NCBI RefSeq assembly: GCF_000002425.4
Contig: NC_037270.1
Coordinates: forward strand, 7,014,098-7,078,097
DNA length: 64,000 bases
Direction of reading: 5' to 3'
Source: Physcomitrium patens
Taxonomy: Eukaryota; Streptophyta; Bryopsida; Funariales; Funariaceae
In this document: piece by piece, positions 1-10,252 of the stretch
Position numbering within the stretch: position 1 is the first letter of the stretch
Layout: each line of letters begins with the position of its first letter
Notes under the pieces: model-generated
Database searches by the model: none
What the model saw: the letters and a program-made list of their open reading frames with translations, nothing else
Told to the model about the DNA's origin: nothing
Translations under genes and position numbers: made by a program

Positions 1-115
1 GTTGACAACATTTTGAAATATAACTACCTTTGTCATGGCAATGGATGTCCAAAACTTCAATATAAAGTTCTTTTGAAAGGATATTCTTTCCACGATATAA
101 ATAGACAATATTTTG
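1..115 (+). pseudogene. 3' end of a gypsy pol (chromodomain remnant), family A
   Basis: The + frame reads like the second half of a retroelement chromodomain: VDNILKYNYLCHGNG followed by YKVLLKGYSFHDIN, matching the family pattern (V-E-x-I-L ... Y-L-V-K-W-K-G-Y-x). The same residues occur near 22165-22240 at the end of gypsy A. The fragment is cut by the window edge and runs straight into family A LTR sequence, so the usual purine tract and LTR start are missing. A 17-bp near-repeat (around 4-20 and 104-121) suggests a small deletion or slippage at this join. Tethering to histone marks is the known role of such domains; this copy is not functional. Confidence 0.55.
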
Positions 116-116
116 A

Positions 117-556
117 AATATTGCTTAGAGCGGTTATTTAAGTAGGACATACTATAGAACCTTCTTGAAAGAGCTTAAGGTAATTATCTAAGTGAGGTCC
201 ACTACAGAACTTTCTAGAAGGAATTTAAGGCAGTTATTTACATAGAATCCATCAACTAAGAATATTCTAGAAAGTCCAAGGTAGTAGAACAAAATATAAA
301 TAGGATTTATCATGGCCTTTTGGAGCATTTGATGAGGTATAGCTTTAAACTTTTTTTCTTAGTAAAATTTGGTTTTGCATTTTCTTATTCAGTTATGTTC
401 TATTCTATTTTCGTTTGCTCAATTTTTTCTTTGTATCCTATTATGTTTAGTTCTACTCAGTTTTATTTTAATCCAATTAGTCCTACTTTGTAATGAAATT
501 TTATGTTGCTGTAAATTAGAATGATCTTAAACTCTTGAGATAGACCGGTTTTGTTT
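117..556 (+). repeat. Partial LTR, gypsy family A
   Basis: This stretch aligns by eye with the LTRs at 16311-16826, 22381-22763 and 60096-60626. Shared blocks are the repeated 'tagaacctt' segments, the run 'aaatataaataggat', the 'gagcatttgatgaggtatagcttt' region and the T-rich end. The first about 100 bp of the LTR are absent and the primer site that should follow (TGGTATCAGAG in the 60628 copy) is degraded. Confidence 0.6.
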
Positions 557-569
557 TATTGATAGTAAT

Positions 570-944
570 TTGGAGCATCAACATAGCACTCTTAGAAAGT
601 TTGCTCAAAGATGGTCAAATCAATATATAGTCGTGATACTACATGATAATGCTATCTATTCTCTTCATGAGTTGAATGGCAAAAGATTAAAGATATCTAT
701 AGCTAAAAAACAAATAAAGGCATTTAAAAAGAGAGATAATGAATTCAATCCAAATGATCCTATAAATTTTAAGAATATAAATTTAAATAAAGAAAAAAAA
801 TGTGAAAGTATAGAAATAAATATATTTGAATTGGTACATGCTAAAGGATTTGTAGATTTAAAAAGAATGGATGTTGTGTTGGAAAATGGTATTGTATGTA
901 AAAATCATATAAAATATTATGTGAATTTGAATTTGAAATTTTAA
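570..944 (+). pseudogene. Gypsy integrase C-terminal fragment
   Basis: A 124-codon open frame without a normal ATG (first codon TTG). Residues about 14-48 (RWSNQYIVV ... LHELNGKRLKI ... KQIKAFKK) fit the SH3-like C-terminal part of Ty3/gypsy integrases, where a W-x-G-P-Y-x-V strand is followed by L-x-x-L-N-G and a K-x-Y-K end. No catalytic core lies upstream, because the frame starts right after LTR A. The downstream residues are lysine and asparagine rich and I do not recognise them. It belongs to a lineage other than the chromodomain families, possibly element C. Confidence 0.4.
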
Positions 945-1480
945 ATAATTATTCTTCTCTTTATAAGCTTTCTAGAAAGCTCTTACTCACTCTAAGAAGA
1001 ATTAGTATGAATCAACAAAGTTTTTTTAGATAAAGAAAGAACTAGCTAGTATTCAAGATTTTTGTTTAAAAGTTTTTTAATAGTATGTTCTGATTTTGGT
1101 TTTGAAATTTTAATAAGTTGTTCCTTTATTTATGAACTTTTAAAAAAGCTCCTACTTGCTCAAAAAAAAGTTATCATAAAGCTATGGTACCTTCTTTTTT
1201 GATAAAGAAGAATTGGTTGCTTTATATTAATATGATCTACATCTTTATTTGCTCATAAAGTATGTTCTAGAGAATTTTAAGAAGCATGGTTTTGTTTGTA
1301 CATATAAAGACTAAATAACTCTCCAGAGAACCATCATATGCTCAAATATAATACAATACAAAGCTATGGCATTTATTTAAGTGAAAAAGGGGTAACAACT
1401 ATCACATACTATTAAGAGCTACCATATACATATGATGTGGTGGAGTTTATTTGAATGAAAGGTAATAATTGACCATATTT
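945..1480. repeat. AT-rich retroelement 3' region with a diverged ~170-bp tandem duplication
   Basis: Blocks at about 945-1110 and 1110-1290 share the order 'attcttc/ttcctt..tttat.a.cttt..aaa.agctc..act..ctc', then 'gataaagaa', then 'tatgttct', so the region looks like two diverged tandem copies. There is no coding signal. It probably belongs to the 3' non-coding part of the gypsy copy whose pol ends at 944. Confidence 0.35.
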
Positions 1481-1537
1481 AGTTGCAACCATAAACGTTG
1501 TGTTTTCTTAAAGAAAACTCTCTCATTCCAACAATGT

Positions 1538-1827
1538 GGAAATATTCTATAGGGCCTCTAATATGTGTTTAATTTACAAGACATATAAATTGACTTGCAA
1601 GACAAGCTTTTATATCTATACCCCATCATTAACTTGTATCACAAGTTATTCAAATAAACAATATATGGCTAACTTATTAGCCAATTTTTTAGCCTATCAA
1701 TGAACTATAAACATGTATAAAGTCAAATATGTGTCTATAAAGTTTGGCCATAAGATAATATAAAATCTACCAATATTTATCTTCTATCTTGTACTTTTTA
1801 TTTAGGTAAATATACAAGTCTATGACA
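1538..1827 (-). repeat. Partial LTR, gypsy family B (minus strand)
   Basis: It matches the minus-strand LTR B at 62386-62934 in order: 'tcctataggacctc', 'gcaagacaagct', the three 'aagctat/aagttat' segments, and an end in TGACA at 1823-1827. LTR B starts TGTCA on its sense strand, so 1827 is its first base. The part corresponding to the R/U5 half is missing or replaced. Confidence 0.5.
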
Positions 1828-1849
1828 TTACTTCTCTTTTTAGAGGCAA

Positions 1850-2140
1850 GTGTCATGAGGAAGAGTCATCATATATTAAAGAAGTCCAAGATGCAATAAA
1901 TTATATTTGTCACATGCTCTGATCTTTGTTCTTTTCAAAGGTGGCTAATAGATCTTCATAGCCATTGATAGTGTTTTATATCAAGGCAAGAAGACCACTT
2001 TGTTATTTGATCATTATTGAGGCCTTTGTAAATTTTTCAAATAAAACATTAGGAATACAATAAAGAATTGTTTCTAATTCTAATAAAACTATAAAATATT
2101 GAGAGTCTCTTCTAAGGTTGTGATACCAAATGTATTGTAT
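1850..2140 (-). pseudogene. Remnant of the post-pol 3' ORF of gypsy B
   Basis: Minus-strand translation gives PNVLFEKF and, in a neighbouring frame, a block reading HYQWL..SISHL.KEQRSEHV with ILDFFNI. These match the same ORF in three other copies (32871-33065, 37150-37389, 62976-63200). Stops and frame changes show this copy is dead. Function is unknown; see findings. Confidence 0.5.
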
Positions 2141-2199
2141 CTTGCTATCTACAACTTGATAGTGATTATCATTTATAACTTGATTCTTTTGACTTTTCA

Positions 2200-2535
2200 A
2201 AAATTGATAATCTTGCAACAAAAGATTTGATAAATTTTTTATCTAAATTACATACAATAATAAAGGTATATCTAAAAAAAATCAAGAATAATAAAAAAAC
2301 AAAGTAGATGCCTATCGCAAGGAACAACCTCAATTCCATATTGACAATAAAAAAAGGTTATTTTGTCACAATATCAAGACTATTTATTTTTGTGATAAGT
2401 TGGATCTCTATAAATTTAGACTATTTTTTATATATAAATAAGTTAATCTAATTTTTTGTTTATTACATCTATCAAAGTTTATGAAGATCCATCTTATATT
2501 TCATGTATCTCTTCTTAAGCCATATAAGACACTAA
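2200..2535 (+). pseudogene. Gypsy B integrase C-terminal fragment
   Basis: The + frame near 2290-2530 has VDAYRKEQPQFHI, CHNIKT, CDKLD and FHVSLLKPYK. This lines up with gypsy B at 35480-35705 and with N at 32160-32360 (W-L-L-R-R-N-I-K-T ... C-D-K-L-D-Y ... H-V-S-L-L-E-P-Y). It lies in the opposite orientation to the B remnant just to its left, so the left flank has been rearranged. It ends where copia LTR sequence begins. Confidence 0.55.
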
Positions 2536-2714
2536 ATATTTTTTAAAAAAAGACAAATACTAAATATTATATTCATCTTAGTCTAGCTGCCATATTAATA
2601 AATCATCTTTATTTTTTTACTATCTTTTTATCATTAGCAACTTATTTAAGATAATTATATCTAATTTTTATTTTAACATATCTAAGATAATAGTATCTTA
2701 TTTTTATTTTAACA
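2536..2714 (-). repeat. Partial 3' LTR of copia-2 (minus strand)
   Basis: It aligns with the LTR at 11720-12027 from 'cttagtctagctgccat' to 'attttaaca'. Its sense-strand start TGTT is the complement of 2711-2714, and just before it on the sense strand lies the purine-rich AAAGTAGGAG, a plausible polypurine tract. The other LTR end (motif 'attgaaaaaata') is missing, so it is truncated. Confidence 0.55.
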
Positions 2715-3916
2715 CTCCTACTTTGCTATTGATCAAAGATTTTTAAACTTAATGCTTTGATCAACTTCTAATGCCTATCCTTTACTAGTACTTTTGTTAA
2801 AAAATCAACAAGCATGTCTTTTCTTGTGCAATATTTCATGTTAATTACTCCTATTTCAATCTTCTCTCTTATAAAGTAATATTAAATGCCAATGTCCTTA
2901 GTTCTTGAATGATGCTTTGGATTCTTTGCAAAAGCAAAACATCTTTGGTCATCACACTTCATTTAAATTCCTTCCAATTGCATAAATTTAATATTTTCTA
3001 AAATTTATCTTAGCTAAATTGCCTCCATTATACATTGAGTTGCTACCATGTATTCTACCTCCATTATTGACGTTAAAATTTTTAGTTGTTTCATGCAATT
3101 TCATGAGATTGCTCCTATTCTACTGAAGAAAACATGTCCTATTATTAATTTTTTATTATCTTTATCTTCAAGTCAATCCACATTACAATAACCATGCAAT
3201 GTAATATTATTTCTTCTAAGACAAAAGTTGAAGTTCAAACTACCTTTCAAGTACTTCATAATCCTCTTGATGGTTGTCTAATAGATTACTCCAATCTTTA
3301 ACATGTATTGATTCACAACACAACTTTTATTTCATCTTCAATTTTAACAACTTCTTCATTCATGAGCTTCATCAACTTCAAATTGGCCTCCAAAGGTGTT
3401 CCAATGGCCTTGCACTCTTCTATATTGAATCATTTCAACACCTCTTTAATTTACTTATGTTGGTTCATTGTAATGGTCTAGTTTCCACAATCTCTTACAA
3501 ACTCCAAGTCTAAATAATAGTGGAGCTCCTTCAAATTATTCTTTTCATATTCTTTTTCTTACTTTACCTTCAATCAATCCATTTTCTTTATAGTAATATT
3601 CAGTATGATTAAATCATCAACATAGAAGATAACAATTAATATGTACTCATTTGATTATATCACATATAAAGAGTGATCAGCCTCATTTCTTACAAATCTT
3701 TCATTCACAAAGAATATGTCAATTGGAAGTATTATGTCTTTAGTAATTGTTTTAGACTATATAAGGATTTTTTTAACATACAAACAAGGTATTGTTTGCC
3801 TTCTTCAATAAATCTTTGAGATTGATATATATAAATATCTTTTTTCAACTTTCTATTTAAGAAAGCCATCTTCACATCTATTTGATGCATCTTAAAGTCC
3901 ATTGCTATCCCAATTT
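2715..3916 (-). pseudogene. copia-2 pol, reverse transcriptase and RNase H part
   Basis: On the minus strand the order is typical of Ty1/copia. RT motif HQIDVKMAFLN lies near 3890 and YLVCMLKKSLYSLKQ near 3790. Further on come RIMKYLKGSLNF and LHGYCNVD (RNase H start), SWNCMKQ, EVEYMVATQCIMEAI, CDDQRCFAFAKNP, HHSRTKDI and the end block LVDFLTKVL. Many stops and small shifts mark it as dead. Reading into 3916 it begins in the middle of RT; the missing N-terminal part lies at 8479-9540, because copia-1 was inserted between. Copia pol makes the integrase, RT and RNase H used for reverse transcription in cytoplasmic particles. Confidence 0.8.
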
Positions 3917-4265
3917 ATTGAAGAAATATAACTAGAAAGACACAAGTAAATAGAAATCAGTAAGGTTGTATATAAGAGAAGTCTGGAATGAAATACCTCC
4001 CTCTTCCATCACTCTTTACTTATAAGTAGTAGTTGCTAATCAACGAGGCAACTTCCATCCTTTTGATATTACATCCATTTCTACTTCATCCAATTAAATC
4101 TTAGGTTTTTTCTTAACCTAGCCGCCACCTTAATTACTTCCCTTCATTTTTTTGCTATCTTTGACCATTAGCAACTTACTTAAGATAATACTTACTTATA
4201 GATGATATAAATATTGATATCAAGACTTGAAATACAATTACAAAATTTCTTTACATTCCTTAACA
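3917..4265 (-). repeat. 3' LTR of copia-1 (minus strand)
   Basis: It aligns nearly end to end with 8161-8478: 'attgaa.aaata', 'caagtaa.tagaaatcag', 'gaatga.atacct', 'taaccta..cgccaccttaattacttccc' and 'cttac.taagataatacttactta'. The sense-strand start TGTT is complementary to 4262-4265. A 6-bp direct repeat CAATTT (3911-3916 and 8479-8484) flanks the copia-1 pair and fits a target duplication, though the last one or two LTR bases are uncertain. Confidence 0.75.
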
Positions 4266-4279
4266 CTTCTGATATTAAA

Positions 4280-4316
<37 letters not shown>

Positions 4317-4944
4317 AATAACTTAAAAAATTATCAAAATTTTTTAAAACAAAATATGCAATGCTTTTAAAAATTATAGTACTGCCTCTCTATTTCAATA
4401 TCTAATAACAGCTCTATATAATTTCAATTTGAAAAAACTTGGAGAATGATTGAGAAAAAAATAATAAACAAATGCATCATACAGAAAAATAGTAAAGGTT
4501 GTCTAATTAGGCGGAAAATTCGTCATTAAGTTCTTGTCTATAAGATATAAACATACATATGTCAAATATAAGATTGAAATATTTAAAATGGTTACCAATT
4601 TTTTTTTGTTTACCTCATTAAGTCCGTGTGACTTATTTAAAATAATAACATAATAACAGCCAAATATCAAAGTTGTGGGGTGCCCGTCCTCGTCTGTCTC
4701 CATATTAGGTATCTCAAATATATAATGTGAAACCCTCATGAATCTTTTGTAGCAGTTGAGTGGTATCCTTTTTAGTCAAGGATAACTTGAAATTCATCCT
4801 TCTTAACATTTAAAAGGTTTCAACTTCAATCAAATTGGACGTGGCCCTAACAAGACAAATGCATCCAACAAACAGCCTTTCTTGTATAAGTAGACTTGGT
4901 GACAGCCTTGCAATTTGAGAAAGATTCATCACATAGATCCAATG

Positions 4945-4972
<28 letters not shown>
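4945..4972. repeat. (TA)n microsatellite
   Basis: About 14 uninterrupted TA units inside the foreign segment of copia-1. Confidence 0.9.
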
Positions 4973-4978
<6 letters not shown>

Positions 4979-5053
4979 TTTCTACAATGACATAAAATTG
5001 TGTCAAAGCACACAGCTATTTTGAAAACATAATTTCATTCATTAAATACATAT

Positions 5054-5066
5054 GTTTTTTTTTTTT

Positions 5067-5107
<41 letters not shown>
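5054..5107. repeat. Compound (T)n(TC)n(TA)n microsatellite
   Basis: A T run passes into about 11 TC units and then about 9 TA units without interruption. Confidence 0.9.
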
Positions 5108-6180
5108 GAACCATTATGCATTTGCAGTGTACAGCAAATGAACACAAGCCTGGGCACAAGTTTAGTGAGGATTTCAAATCATGTCTGCTGAGTGGACACT
5201 AATGAAAACAGGCAGTGGATCTATGATAACACTGGCTGCAGTTTAGAAAGAGAGATGGCAGAGATCTGAAGGTCAAAAGCTTGCAAGTCATGTCATGAAC
5301 AGAGAGAGCAACTGGATTCGTAAACTGGGAGCGTAGTTTTCACAACAATCATTGCAGGATTGGGGTGATTGGGTTTCACAATTGGCTAAGTCGCAGTAAG
5401 CAGTTGCAGTGTCCCTGTCAAGCGCTGGATAGTCCTCAACCTTGGAGATCTTGCCCGTGCAAAACCATCACACTATGCCTATGGATATTAATGATAAGTT
5501 GTCGATGTTCACTGCTGCCAGTGATTTAAATCATGAAAGACCTCTTCCTGCATTTTTTTTGTTTTTTGTTTTGTGTTTGATGCACTTTACTTTACCTGCA
5601 GTGAAACCAACCAGCGCCCAAATGCACATGTTGATGAACACGAACTGGAATTTGACAGATCAAGGATGGCCGTGATCTTGGCTCTTCTTCCAGTTATGGT
5701 GAGACAAAAAAATGTCGGTTCGTTTCCAGGACAAGCCCGAGAGGATGGACGGGACGTCGACAATGGAGAGAGAGAGATCCAGTTGTCATGCATTCCGACA
5801 TGAGTATGCAAAAGTCAAGTGAGGAATTTGTTTTAAGAGAAGCTCAATCATAGGGAGCGTGATCCAGTAAGGAAGGTTTAAAATGATTGCAGTTGCCATG
5901 CAAATCCACCTTGAAAATCCGCCCACAGTGCCTCTGTAAACTGGCGACTGAAAATTGAAAGGATACAGACAAGAAACCTCCACAATTAGCCAGGCAGTGA
6001 TCGAATATCCACGAGCTAATTGAGTTCAGCTAGCAGAAAATATTAGCGAATAGAATCCAAAATATGCATCAGCTATGCTTTGGATACATTCCTCACCCAA
6101 GGAATTAATGATGAATAGATGAAGTGATAAAATATTCCCAGTTCGGATTAACTCCCTACACAAATCCGTCTGGTTTTAAA

Positions 6181-6264
6181 AACTAAGCATTAAGGGAAAG
6201 GCATTTTAAAAACTAAGCATTAAGGGAAAGGCATTTTAAAACCTAAGCATTAAGGGAAAGGCAT
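6181..6264. repeat. 30-bp minisatellite, three copies
   Basis: Unit of 30 bp (core CTAAGCATTAAGGGAAAGGC) repeated head to tail at 6181-6210, 6211-6240 and 6241-6264. The first two units are identical and the third differs at the junction. It lies just outside the copia-1 integrase break, so it may have been the site of rearrangement. Confidence 0.9.
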
Positions 6265-6349
6265 AAGGTATGCAGATAAGCAAATGAAATGTGATATTGC
6301 AATAATCACGATAGTGCGTGATTTGATGCCTGGAAATGGACTAGCTGAC

Positions 6350-7080
6350 AATTCAAAGATTTGATACCTTATTGAAAACAAAACGACGAGAAAGATTGTT
6401 TGCTCTTCCAACAACTCCATTTTGTTGTAGAGTATATGGAGTAGAGGTTTGTCTTGCAATGCCTTGAATCTTCAAAAATTCATCAAAATGCTTTGACATG
6501 TACTCACCTCCATTATCCATGCACAACATCTTGATCTTATAATTAAATTGTTTTTCCACAAGTGCCTTAAACTCCTTGAATCTAGAATAGCACTCACTCT
6601 TGCATTTGATGTTGTAAATCCACATCTTCCTTAAAAAATCATCAATAAATGTGACAAATTATCATGCTCCTCCTATTAATGGTGTTCTCATTGGTCCATA
6701 AACATCCCAATGTATAATCTCCAAGAACTTGGTGGTACGTGTTGCTACTCCACTTAGAAATGAGGCCCTTTGTTGTTTGCCTTGAATACAACCTTCACAA
6801 GCAAGCATATTGGTATTGTGGCTAAATTGACCAAGATCCATGCCACTTATTATGGATTGGAGTTTCTTTCATGGTCTTAGCATTCAAATGACCAAGGTGT
6901 CGATGCCAAATGCCATTCTTATCTTGATCAAGTGGAAACTCAGCAAATGCGGCCACTTCAACTCTATTCACTATCTTGCACTTGATGAAGTAAAGATTCC
7001 CATCTCTAAAGCCTTTGGCAACATCATCTCTACCCAATGTCTTTATAAAGCATCCATTCTTATCAAATTATATCTTCTTG
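6350..7080 (-). pseudogene. copia-1 pol fragment: pre-integrase and integrase core
   Basis: On the minus strand the Gag-pre-integrase block WHRHLGHLNAKTM is at about 6900. The integrase core follows with FKALVEKQFNYKIK, MDNGGEYMS and QQNGVVGRANN. The third catalytic acidic residue (E in P-Q-Q-N-G-V-A-E-R-x-N) is replaced by G. The frame is broken between 6820 and 6625. Sequence ends at about 6350 where foreign DNA starts. Integrase inserts the cDNA into the host chromosome; this one cannot. Confidence 0.75.
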
Positions 7081-7646
7081 GTCACTTCATAGGCAAGTCT
7101 TGCCGTCACATAGTTCATTGTAAGTTCCTTCAACTTAATGGACTCCAATGCCACAATGAGGTAGTTGTAGGATTCAAAAAGACTAGGTCATGATAATATC
7201 TCCTTTTTCTAAAGGCTTCTCAATAATTACTAATTGATTTGAAAGAGCCTTTACCTTCTTGACATGAGCCATGAGATCTTTACCTTCTTCCATCTTACAA
7301 GTGAAGAAATCTTTCTTGTGGAAATGATGTTGAACAAGTTCTTGCTCTTATATATGTTACAAAGAGTCTTCCATGCTTCTACTAGTGTTTTGTAAGAGAT
7401 GTTGTGAAAAAAATTAGCTTCATTCAAATTGGTGGCAATTGTACCAAAAGCCTTTTTTTTACATTTTTTGAAGTCCTTCTTCTCCTTAGCATGTGTATGT
7501 ATGCTTGGAGCTTCTTCACTTTCATCCTTAATATTCCAAAGATCCAAAGACGCCAATAAAATTTTTATTTTGATCTTCCAATGGTAGAAATTTTCTCCCT
7601 TGAACTTCTCAATCACTCCCAAAACTTCACCTTCACTAAAGGCCAT
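7081..7646 (-). pseudogene. copia-1 gag remnant
   Basis: ATG at 7646 (minus) opens a copia Gag: EKFKGENFYHWKIKIKILL, DLWNI and TLVEAWKTLCNIYKSKN match the UBN2-type Gag core. The same start is seen in copia-2 at 11293. The frame shifts near 7251 but similarity continues (VIIEKPLEK, LVKRL-like region). At about 7060-7090 the Gag passes straight into pre-integrase sequence, so the zinc knuckle and protease seen in copia-2 are deleted. Gag would form the particle shell. Confidence 0.75.
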
Positions 7647-8140
7647 GTCTAAGAAGGGCTTTATAAAAAAATATCAAAAAAATGAGTAACCATGAGCTTG
7701 AAATCACCAAAATAATTTAACACTAGCAGAATCTTAGAATGATTTCTTGTAAAGAAATGAATGCTTTCTTACTCAAAATATTTTCAACTCAAGCTTCGAA
7801 GCTTCTAACAAGTATGTGTACTCCAATAAATCTCACTATCATGAACTCAGTCTTTGAAATCAACTATTTCACTGTACAAACAAGATAAATGAAACAACAT
7901 CAGCAAAACAAAAGATACTATCAAGGTCTTTCTATAACATCTTAAACTCTTAATCTTTGGAGTTAAGGATCCACAAAGCAATGTTAGAGATCTTTAAGAT
8001 CAAAGTCAGCACCTCTTCATGCCCAAAACACAAGTTTCAATCTTAAAAATCCTAACATCAGCAAATACTATAAGATCTATTCCACACAAGTACAACCACA
8101 AAAGAATGATACTAACTTACTTAAATGGCACAACAAAGTG

Positions 8141-8160
8141 TGAGTAGGCTCATAACCTAT
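8141..8160 (-). promoter_or_regulatory. Primer binding site of copia-1
   Basis: Immediately inside the LTR the sense strand reads ATAGGTTATGAGCCTAC. It resembles the plant initiator-Met tRNA primer site (TGGTATCAGAGC) with several changes. The same position in copia-2 (about 11703-11719) reads ATAGATTATGGGCTTAC. Confidence 0.5.
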
Positions 8161-8478
8161 TGAAAAAATACAACAAGCAAGACACAAGTAAGTAGAAATC
8201 AGCAAGATTGCACACAAGAAAAGTGTGGAATGAGATACCTCTCTCTTCCGTCACTCTTTACTTTTAAATGGTGGTTACTAACGAATGAGGTAACTTCCAT
8301 TCTTTTGAAATTATATCTATTTCCACTTCATCTAATTAAACCTTAGGTTCTTTTTTAACCTAGTCGCCACCTTAATTACTTCCCTTCATCTTTTTGCTAC
8401 TTTTGGCCATTAAAAACTTACCTAAGATAATACTTACTTACTTTATCATTCTTATGGTAATATATATTGACTTTAACA
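8161..8478 (-). repeat. 5' LTR of copia-1 (minus strand)
   Basis: Starts TGTTAAAG on the sense strand (complement of 8471-8478) and ends ...TTTTTTCA at 8161. It pairs with 3917-4265, and the gag ATG at 7646 lies about 500 bp inside it. The 318-bp length fits copia LTRs. Confidence 0.8.
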
Positions 8479-9540
8479 CAATTTCTAAAATAGTTTTAAT
8501 GGTAGTAAATTTGGCCATGAAAATAAATGTTTTATTGAAATAAACATCAAAAACTACTAAATAGCTTTTGGTAATTAATCTTACCTTATATCTCATAATA
8601 TTATCCATTGCATCTCTTGTGGTTTTAAATACTTAGTCACAGCCAATTAAAGATCTATTTAGTTGAAGTTGAATTAATAACTATGTTCTATAGTCTATGG
8701 GTGATTTGTACTCTTTTTTTTATGGCCTTCTCTCACTTCATAGCATCCATGGACTTCATTGCATCATACAAATTTAATAAATTAATAAAAAAGTATAATA
8801 CTAGTATATTCTTTATTTACTTGATGAAAGATATAGTTCTTCCATCATTGATCATGTTGTCTTTTTTCTCTCAAAAGATATTTATTTTCATTTGAAAAAG
8901 ATTCATCTTGTTATATTCCATGCTCCCATCAAAGTTTCTTCTTCTTTAAAACTTATCTTTTTTCACTTAAAGATTGGTACTCTACATCATCATCATCATC
9001 ATCTTCAACATCTTCATTGCCAGTCCTAGAAATTCTAAAGGCTTTCTTCTTCATCTTTTTTTTCTCTTAACCTTATTTATACCTCTATCAATTTTATTAT
9101 CATCATCTTCTTCTTTCTTTATTAAATTTAAAGATGTATCCATAAACCCACCATTACTCCTACTTTGATACATCTCTAAGTCCTCACAAGGATTCTTATG
9201 GTCTAAAAACTTTACATCATGACTTTTGATGATCTTCTTGGCATTCAATCACATTAGCATATATACCTTAGTACCTTCACAATATTCAATAAATATACAT
9301 TTTGTATTTTTAACATCAAATTTGGACCTCATAAAATTTGATACCTTTATACAAGCAATGCTTTTAAAAGTTTTCATATATAAAATATAAGATTTCTTTC
9401 TACTCTATACTTCTTTAAAAATCATTTATATGAGTGCACTTTTATATATATTGCATTCACCATAGCTTGTGCCCAAAATTCATACCTAAAGTGTTAAGTA
9501 TATAGCATACTCCATATCAACTTCACAATGGTTTGATTTA
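8479..9540 (-). pseudogene. copia-2 pol, integrase C-terminus to start of RT
   Basis: Minus-strand blocks: SNFMRSKFDVKNTKCIFIEY, LNAKKIIKSHDVKFLDHKN (the copia integrase tail, usually K-x-I-x-S-R-D-V-x-F-D-E), an acidic linker with a run of D from a CAT repeat at about 8988-9002, then TFIFMAKFTTIKTILEI (consensus T-F-A-P-V-A-R-M-x-T-I-R). The next codons, after removal of 3917-8484, are at 3916 and continue the RT in frame. This shows that copia-1 landed inside copia-2. Confidence 0.7.
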
Positions 9541-10252
9541 CTCTTTCAGCAATTTTATTTTGTTGTAGAGTATGAAGAATAGAGGTTTATCTTACAATAT
9601 CTTAAATCTTCAAGAAATCATCAAAATACTTTGTTAAGTACTTACATCTATTATTTATATCCAACACCTTAATTATATACTCACATTACTTTTTTACAAG
9701 TGCTTTAAATTCCTTAAATTTTAAAATGTGCTCATTTTTAGATTTGAGGATGAAAATCTACATCTTTCTTAAAAAATCATTAATGAATGTAACAAAGTAC
9801 CTTGTTCCTCCAATTGATGGAATCTTCATTGGTCCACAAACATCCAAATACATAATCTCTAATAACTTCCCTCCAAATATTACAATTCTATTTGAAAATG
9901 AAGTCCTTTGTTGTTTGTCTTGGATACAATCTTCACAAGAAAGTGTCATGGCATTGTGGCTAAATTAACCAAGATTCAAGCCATTCACTATGGATTGGAA
10001 TTGTTTCATACTCTTAGCATTCAAATGACCAAGGTGTTGATATCAAATGCAAAATTTATCTTGATCATATAGAAACTCAATAAATACAGCCTCTTCAACT
10101 TCATTCATCTTTTTATACTTAATGAAGTAGAATTTGCCATCTCTAAAGTCTTTAGTAATATTATTTTTATCTAATGTCTTTATAAAGCATCTATTCTTAT
10201 CAAATTACATATTACAACCATGTGAAATTAATTTATTCATTAAAAGGAGATT
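9541..10252 (-). pseudogene. copia-2 pol, pre-integrase and integrase core
   Basis: Minus-strand blocks: FRDGKFYFIKYK, HLGHLNAKSMKQF, CEDCIQDKQQRTSF (Cys-pair of the zinc-binding domain), YLDVCGPMKIPSIGGTRYFVTF (first catalytic Asp), then degenerate DNGGEY-like and LYSSLLQQNKIAERVNQT (third catalytic Glu kept). Stops are scattered. It parallels the copia-1 remnant at 6350-7080 but keeps more residues. Confidence 0.75.

Larger units (their letters stand above)
4266..6349. other. Non-copia sequence occupying the RT/RNase H position of copia-1
   Basis: Between the copia-1 3' LTR and its integrase remnant there is no RT or RNase H. Instead the segment has a run of A on the + strand (about 4277-4310), AT-rich sequence to about 4800, a (TA)n run, a (T)n(TC)n(TA)n run, and a stretch from about 5110 to 6130 with clearly higher GC that looks unlike any retroelement here. 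The short open frames in it (for example 5442-5675 and 5786-5983) overlap on both strands and match nothing I recognise. It may be captured host DNA, or a later insertion that removed the pol end. Confidence 0.45.

Noticed and set aside
6181-6264. Three regularly spaced repeats, possible CRISPR
   Set aside because: The units are head to tail with no spacers, and this is a plant genome.
6840-7193. 117-codon + ORF
   Set aside because: It is the opposite strand of the copia-1 gag and pre-integrase region.
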